Origin: Planctomycetota bacterium
Lineage (GTDB): Bacteria; Planctomycetota; Phycisphaerae; Phycisphaerales; SM1A02
Direction of reading: 5' to 3'
Assembly (NCBI GenBank): GCA_014381385.1
Contig: JACNLR010000138.1
Coordinates: 1 to 5,982, forward strand
Length of the DNA: 5,982 nt
Shown: positions 5,777-5,982 of the stretch, one piece after another
Position numbering within the stretch: position 1 is the first letter of the stretch
Layout: the number at the start of each line of letters is the position of its first letter
The notes under the pieces: model-generated
The model's database searches: none
Seen by the model: the letters and a program-made list of their open reading frames with translations, nothing else
What the model was told of the DNA's origin: nothing
Program-made: the position numbers and the translations under genes

Positions 5777-5982
5777 CTATTCATCTAGAAATCGCTCTAC
5801 CCAGTTAATGTCAAAATCTGCTGTAACGAAAGCAGCCTGAGTAAGTAATCTCTGATGAAGAGGAATCGTTGTTGCAATGGGACCAATTTTCATCTCACCA
5901 AGTGCAGCTCTCATTCGAGCAATCGCTTCTCCGCGGTCACGACCCTGGACGATTAACTTGCCAATCATAGAGTCATAATTAG
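5777..5982 (-). CDS. accC: Acetyl-CoA carboxylase biotin carboxylase subunit, C-terminal end only
   Basis: The last 67 complete codons of a minus-strand gene enter from the right edge and stop at TAG (5779-5777). The peptide contains YDSMIGKLIV followed by GRDRGEAIARMRAALGEM, the end of the ATP-grasp/biotin-carboxylase C-terminal domain, then TTIPLHQRLL and the closing FDINWVERFLDE. This matches the C-terminus of AccC, which carboxylates the biotin on the carrier protein in the first step of fatty-acid synthesis. AccC is about 450 residues, so about 85 percent of the gene lies outside the window. A biotin carboxylase domain of another acyl-CoA or pyruvate carboxylase is possible, but a stop directly after this domain, with no BCCP extension, favours a free-standing AccC-type subunit. 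It converges on the operon with one base between the stop codons. Confidence 0.88.
   Translation of the reverse strand, partial: NYDSMIGKLIVQGRDRGEAIARMRAALGEMKIGPIATTIPLHQRLLTQAAFVTADFDINWVERFLDE

Overview
The window is a compact piece of a bacterial chromosome (or a short contig) with moderate, slightly AT-rich composition. It holds five protein genes. Two are recognisable housekeeping genes cut by the window edges: guaB (IMP dehydrogenase, minus strand, left) and the 3' end of a biotin carboxylase gene, accC-like (minus strand, right). Between them is a tight plus-strand run of three genes: an intact PilT/GspE-type ATPase, a membrane-anchored GspE/PilB-like protein whose catalytic residues are mostly replaced, and a four-helix CvpA-like membrane protein with a large C-terminal domain. 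This gene set, and the style of the pseudo-ATPase and the CvpA fusion, remind me of Planctomycetota (Phycisphaerae-like). That is recollection, not a search result, so the lineage call is tentative.

Layout. 1-1233 (minus): guaB, recognisable from its start to the GMGS motif at residues 387-390; similarity to the family stops abruptly at base 64. Bases 1-63 are GC-rich, alternating purine-pyrimidine, palindromic sequence unlike the rest of the window. 1234-1358: a 125-base divergent promoter region. It has a near-consensus promoter placed so close to guaB that its transcript probably has no leader, and a much weaker candidate for the plus-strand operon. 1359-2498, 2498-4150 and 4153-5775 (plus): the three-gene operon, with a 1-base overlap and then a 2-base gap. 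5777-5982 (minus): the convergent accC-like 3' end, one base beyond the operon's last stop codon.

How the genes may work together. The operon pairs one ATPase that looks able to hydrolyse ATP with a zinc-site-bearing, membrane-tethered homologue that probably cannot, plus a CvpA-type membrane protein. No pilin, prepilin peptidase, PilC/GspF platform or secretin gene is present in the window. An inferred model is an ATP-driven envelope machine in which the pseudo-ATPase is a structural or regulatory membrane adaptor for the PilT-like motor and the CvpA fusion reaches across the membrane. guaB and accC are ordinary metabolic neighbours with no evident link to it. No RNA genes, CRISPR arrays, insertion sequences or strong intrinsic terminators were seen.
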